Positions 62,218-64,000 of a stretch of 64,000 nt of DNA are shown here, in pieces. Numbering within the stretch: position 1 is the first letter of the stretch; every line of letters begins with the position of its first letter. Source of the stretch: Candidatus Protochlamydia phocaeensis (GTDB taxonomy: Bacteria > Chlamydiota > Chlamydiia > Chlamydiales > Parachlamydiaceae); NCBI RefSeq assembly GCF_001545115.1, contig NZ_FCNU01000007.1, forward strand, positions 1 to 64,000, given 5' to 3'. Position numbers and translations under genes: made by a program. Under the pieces are notes generated by a model. That model saw only the letters and a program-made list of their open reading frames with translations, had not been told where the DNA came from and did no database searches.

Positions 62218-63315
62218 ATGAAAACAAAAGTATTTTCATTATTGGTTCTGTTTTTTGTATTCTCTTCCAATATTGTATTCAGTGAGCAAGATAGAACAGC
62301 TATAAATTCTTATACCGACTCATTAACTTTCTTAGCTAAACAGCGTTTAGCTACAGAGTTTACCTTAGATGCGGCTTTAGCTATTGACTACTGCAAAGAA
62401 GCTGACGAATTATTTGTTAAATCTCTTATGGCTTTTTTAGATTCTGAAAAGAGTGAGCAAGATTGCTTATTTGATTTTTATAAAGCACAAGAAAAACTTA
62501 TAGATGCTAAGCAAATCGTAGAGAAATGGGAAAAGAAAAGCCAAATTTCTAAAATTACAGAAGAAATCAGCATTCTTAAACAAGGGATATCAGACATCAC
62601 TTATGGATGCGAGGTTTGGACAAAAATTGTTGAGAATATTTGTAAAGGAAACACAGAAGAGGATGATGTAAGTTTCAAAGGTTCTCAAGCTTCAACAAAA
62701 GTTCAAGTTGGAAGAGAAAGGCTAATGAAGTTTTCTGTTAATTGGGCTTTTTCTATTTATTGTAGTAAAAGCAAGCCTCGTTCCAATTATATACAACTTA
62801 CCAAAGCTCAATATGCGTCAATAAAAAGGCACATAAGTAACATTTTTACGAATGAGCTAAAAGCCTTTAAAGAGTCAAAAGATCGCAATGAACTTTCTAC
62901 TTATGTTTGGTGTGCAAGGATGTTTGATTATGTTGTTACCGAGGAATTAGAAAGGGATATTGAAGAAGAAGATATTGAAAATACACGAGACATAGAAGAA
63001 CCAGAAAGCAATGAAGTTATTGAACAAGATGGAGAGACTTGGATAATTTCCAAATTTAGGACCAAAAAAGGACATATAGTTTTCATTCGCACTCGCTTCC
63101 AAAAATCTGATCAGTCTTACGACAAGCAATCTATTTTTATCCCAGGTAAGTATGAATGCTATCAAGAAAGCCTTAAGCCTAAAATTGTCATACTTCCCGA
63201 AGGGGAAAAATTGTTCGCTTTCTCTTATGATGAATATGGAACTTTTCTTTGTATAATTAGTTTAGATGAAAAGAAAGTTCAGCATCAATGCAAATTACTA
63301 ATATCCAAAGAATAA
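62218..63315 (+). CDS. Exported protein of unknown function
   Basis: 365 aa. Signal peptide (KVFSLLVLFFVFSSNIVFS). Helical first two thirds (TEFTLDAALAIDYCKEADEL; EKWEKKSQISKITEEISILK), an acidic linker (LERDIEEEDIENTRDIEEPE, about 235-260) and a beta-rich tail (TWIISKFRTKKGHIVFIRTR). No family recognised. AAAGGA ribosome site directly after the ACTCCCGTTTA motif. Confidence 0.65.
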   Translation: MKTKVFSLLVLFFVFSSNIVFSEQDRTAINSYTDSLTFLAKQRLATEFTLDAALAIDYCKEADELFVKSLMAFLDSEKSEQDCLFDFYKAQEKLIDAKQIVEKWEKKSQISKITEEISILKQGISDITYGCEVWTKIVENICKGNTEEDDVSFKGSQASTKVQVGRERLMKFSVNWAFSIYCSKSKPRSNYIQLTKAQYASIKRHISNIFTNELKAFKESKDRNELSTYVWCARMFDYVVTEELERDIEEEDIENTRDIEEPESNEVIEQDGETWIISKFRTKKGHIVFIRTRFQKSDQSYDKQSIFIPGKYECYQESLKPKIVILPEGEKLFAFSYDEYGTFLCIISLDEKKVQHQCKLLISKE

Positions 63316-63357
63316 TTGAATAGATTCAAAATTTAATAAGACAGAAACAAAACAAAT

Positions 63358-63372
63358 AAAATACTTTCGTGA
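63358..63372 (+). promoter_or_regulatory. Degenerate ACTCCCGTTTA motif, copy 5
   Basis: AAATACTTTCGTGAC, 16 bases before the start of the 63389 gene; keeps AAATACT and CGT. Confidence 0.35.
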
Positions 63373-63388
63373 CATATTAAGGATGTTT

Positions 63389-63766
63389 ATGACAATAAAA
63401 TGCTCTAATTTTTTATGCCTCTTTTTATCGATCTTTTTATTTTTTCAGTCATTTCCTTTACTAGCTGAAACTTGCCTCTATTCTACTAAGTACGATATTA
63501 GTTATAATCCTGATTATCAAGGGTATGTATCTAAAAATATATATGAACAAAAAGGAAAAATACTTTATATCGTTAATACCGTAGAAAGTGGACCGTATGT
63601 TGGTGTTCAACTGTTCTGTAATTACAGTGAACAGGGGTATGGTAACATAGCAAAATATCTTCCAGATTCATATATTGAGGCAAATGGAATAAAATATTCT
63701 GTTTACGACTATGTTGATTACTTGATATGCCACTGTATTGATGATGAAATTCTAATAGTTTTGTAA
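63389..63766 (+). CDS. Small exported protein
   Basis: 125 aa from the ATG at 63389 (AAGGA at the correct distance; an ATG two codons earlier sits on top of it). Signal peptide LCLFLSIFLFFQSFPLLA, then a short Cys- and Tyr-rich body (YSTKYDISYNPDYQGYVSKN, VQLFCNYSEQGYGNIAKYLP, VDYLICHCIDDEILIVL). Last gene of the rightward run; convergent with the partial gene after it. Not recognised. Confidence 0.55.
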   Translation: MTIKCSNFLCLFLSIFLFFQSFPLLAETCLYSTKYDISYNPDYQGYVSKNIYEQKGKILYIVNTVESGPYVGVQLFCNYSEQGYGNIAKYLPDSYIEANGIKYSVYDYVDYLICHCIDDEILIVL

Positions 63767-63774
63767 TTTTAATT

Positions 63775-64000
63775 TTAGCTAATGGGTCTTCCAGTTTTCA
63801 ATTCCTCTTTTCTCTTCGGAAATGAGGCTTCTCTTTCTTCTTCTAGCTTATTCACAGCCGTCGAGAAGGCTTCTTCTGCTAGGGAGGCTAGTGTAAGACC
63901 AGGCGTCCAATAGACAGCGTTTTTAACTCGCTCTATAACATCTTCAGAAATTTGAACGGTGATGCGCTGTTTTTTGGAAGATTTTTTCTTTTGATAAGTT
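63775..64000 (-). CDS. Partial ribbon-helix-helix/ParB-like plasmid-type DNA-binding protein
   Basis: The last 74 residues are present; the 5' end is outside the window. After a lysine-rich segment it reads QRITVQISEDVIERVKNAVY, WTPGLTLASLAEEAFSTAVN and ends FPKRKEELKTGRPIS. I know this pattern (RITVxIS...ERxxNAVYWTPGLTL...RPxS) from small proteins encoded next to parA on plasmids and integrative conjugative elements; it binds DNA as an RHH dimer. Suggests a plasmid-derived segment to the right. Confidence 0.65.
   Translation of the reverse strand, partial: TYQKKKSSKKQRITVQISEDVIERVKNAVYWTPGLTLASLAEEAFSTAVNKLEEEREASFPKRKEELKTGRPIS

Noticed and set aside
59761-63372. CRISPR array suggested by regularly recurring ACTCCCGTTTA motifs
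   Set aside because: Spacing is gene-sized and irregular (49 to about 1,170 bp), the repeat is 15 bp, and no cas gene is present.

Overview
The window looks like a chromosomal accessory region of an environmental (amoeba-associated) chlamydia, probably near Parachlamydia/Protochlamydia. This is inference. It rests on low overall GC, an RHS protein whose C-terminal tip resembles the Chlamydia-restricted DUF687 hydrolase-like family, several proteins of no recognisable family, and heavy loading with integrated elements. No rRNA, complete tRNA or CRISPR array was found.

Layout. 1-0.73 kb: decayed IS3-family element. 0.8-11 kb: a secreted RHS/YD-repeat protein (1844 aa) with an alpha/beta-hydrolase-like tip, followed on the same strand by five related lipoprotein genes and a Sel1-repeat gene; the first lipoprotein gene overlaps the RHS stop by an ATGA. 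I read this as a polymorphic toxin with an expanded immunity array. 11-16 kb: a threonine-dehydratase fragment, a TrmB-type regulator, and three resistance-like enzymes (phosphotransferase, GNAT, hexapeptide acetyltransferase). 16.5-21.5 kb: a yhiI-rbbA-yhhJ type ABC export operon with tightly coupled starts. 22-30 kb: single metabolic or surface genes (M17-like N domain, amidohydrolase, YcaC-like hydrolase, zeta-toxin-like kinase, acyltransferase, cupin).

30.5-59.5 kb is a tandem pile of related integrative elements. The boundaries are copies of a tRNA-Met(CAU) 3' half (about 42 bp core at 16321, 37077, 39528, 45761 and 59449, most with flanking TGCACCG repeats that look like integrase arm sites). 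The first element carries a DUF1016 nuclease, an unknown protein, a SpoVG-like protein, a DUF927 helicase-like ATPase, a 'GPxTxxGK' protein and a serine recombinase whose last codons are the att core itself. Next comes a short interval with a large putative effector combining DUF4116-like repeats and an arginine-deiminase (pentein) fold. A decayed element follows (xis-like gene, broken unknown gene, DUF1016 with a broken start, HicB-like, SIR2-like, integrase with an internal TGA). The last is a fuller element (HEPN pair, type I restriction system, GPxTxxGK, DUF927, xis, unknown, DUF1016, intact tyrosine integrase). The backbone genes are shared while the cargo differs: SIR2-like/HicB in one, HsdMSR/HEPN in the other. 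This is a family of tRNA-Met islands carrying exchangeable defence modules.

59.8-64 kb: a one-directional run of small secreted or membrane proteins, several preceded by the same 15-bp motif AAATACTCCCGTTTA, ending at a convergent partial gene for a plasmid-type DNA-binding protein; it may belong to a conjugative or plasmid-derived region that continues beyond the window.
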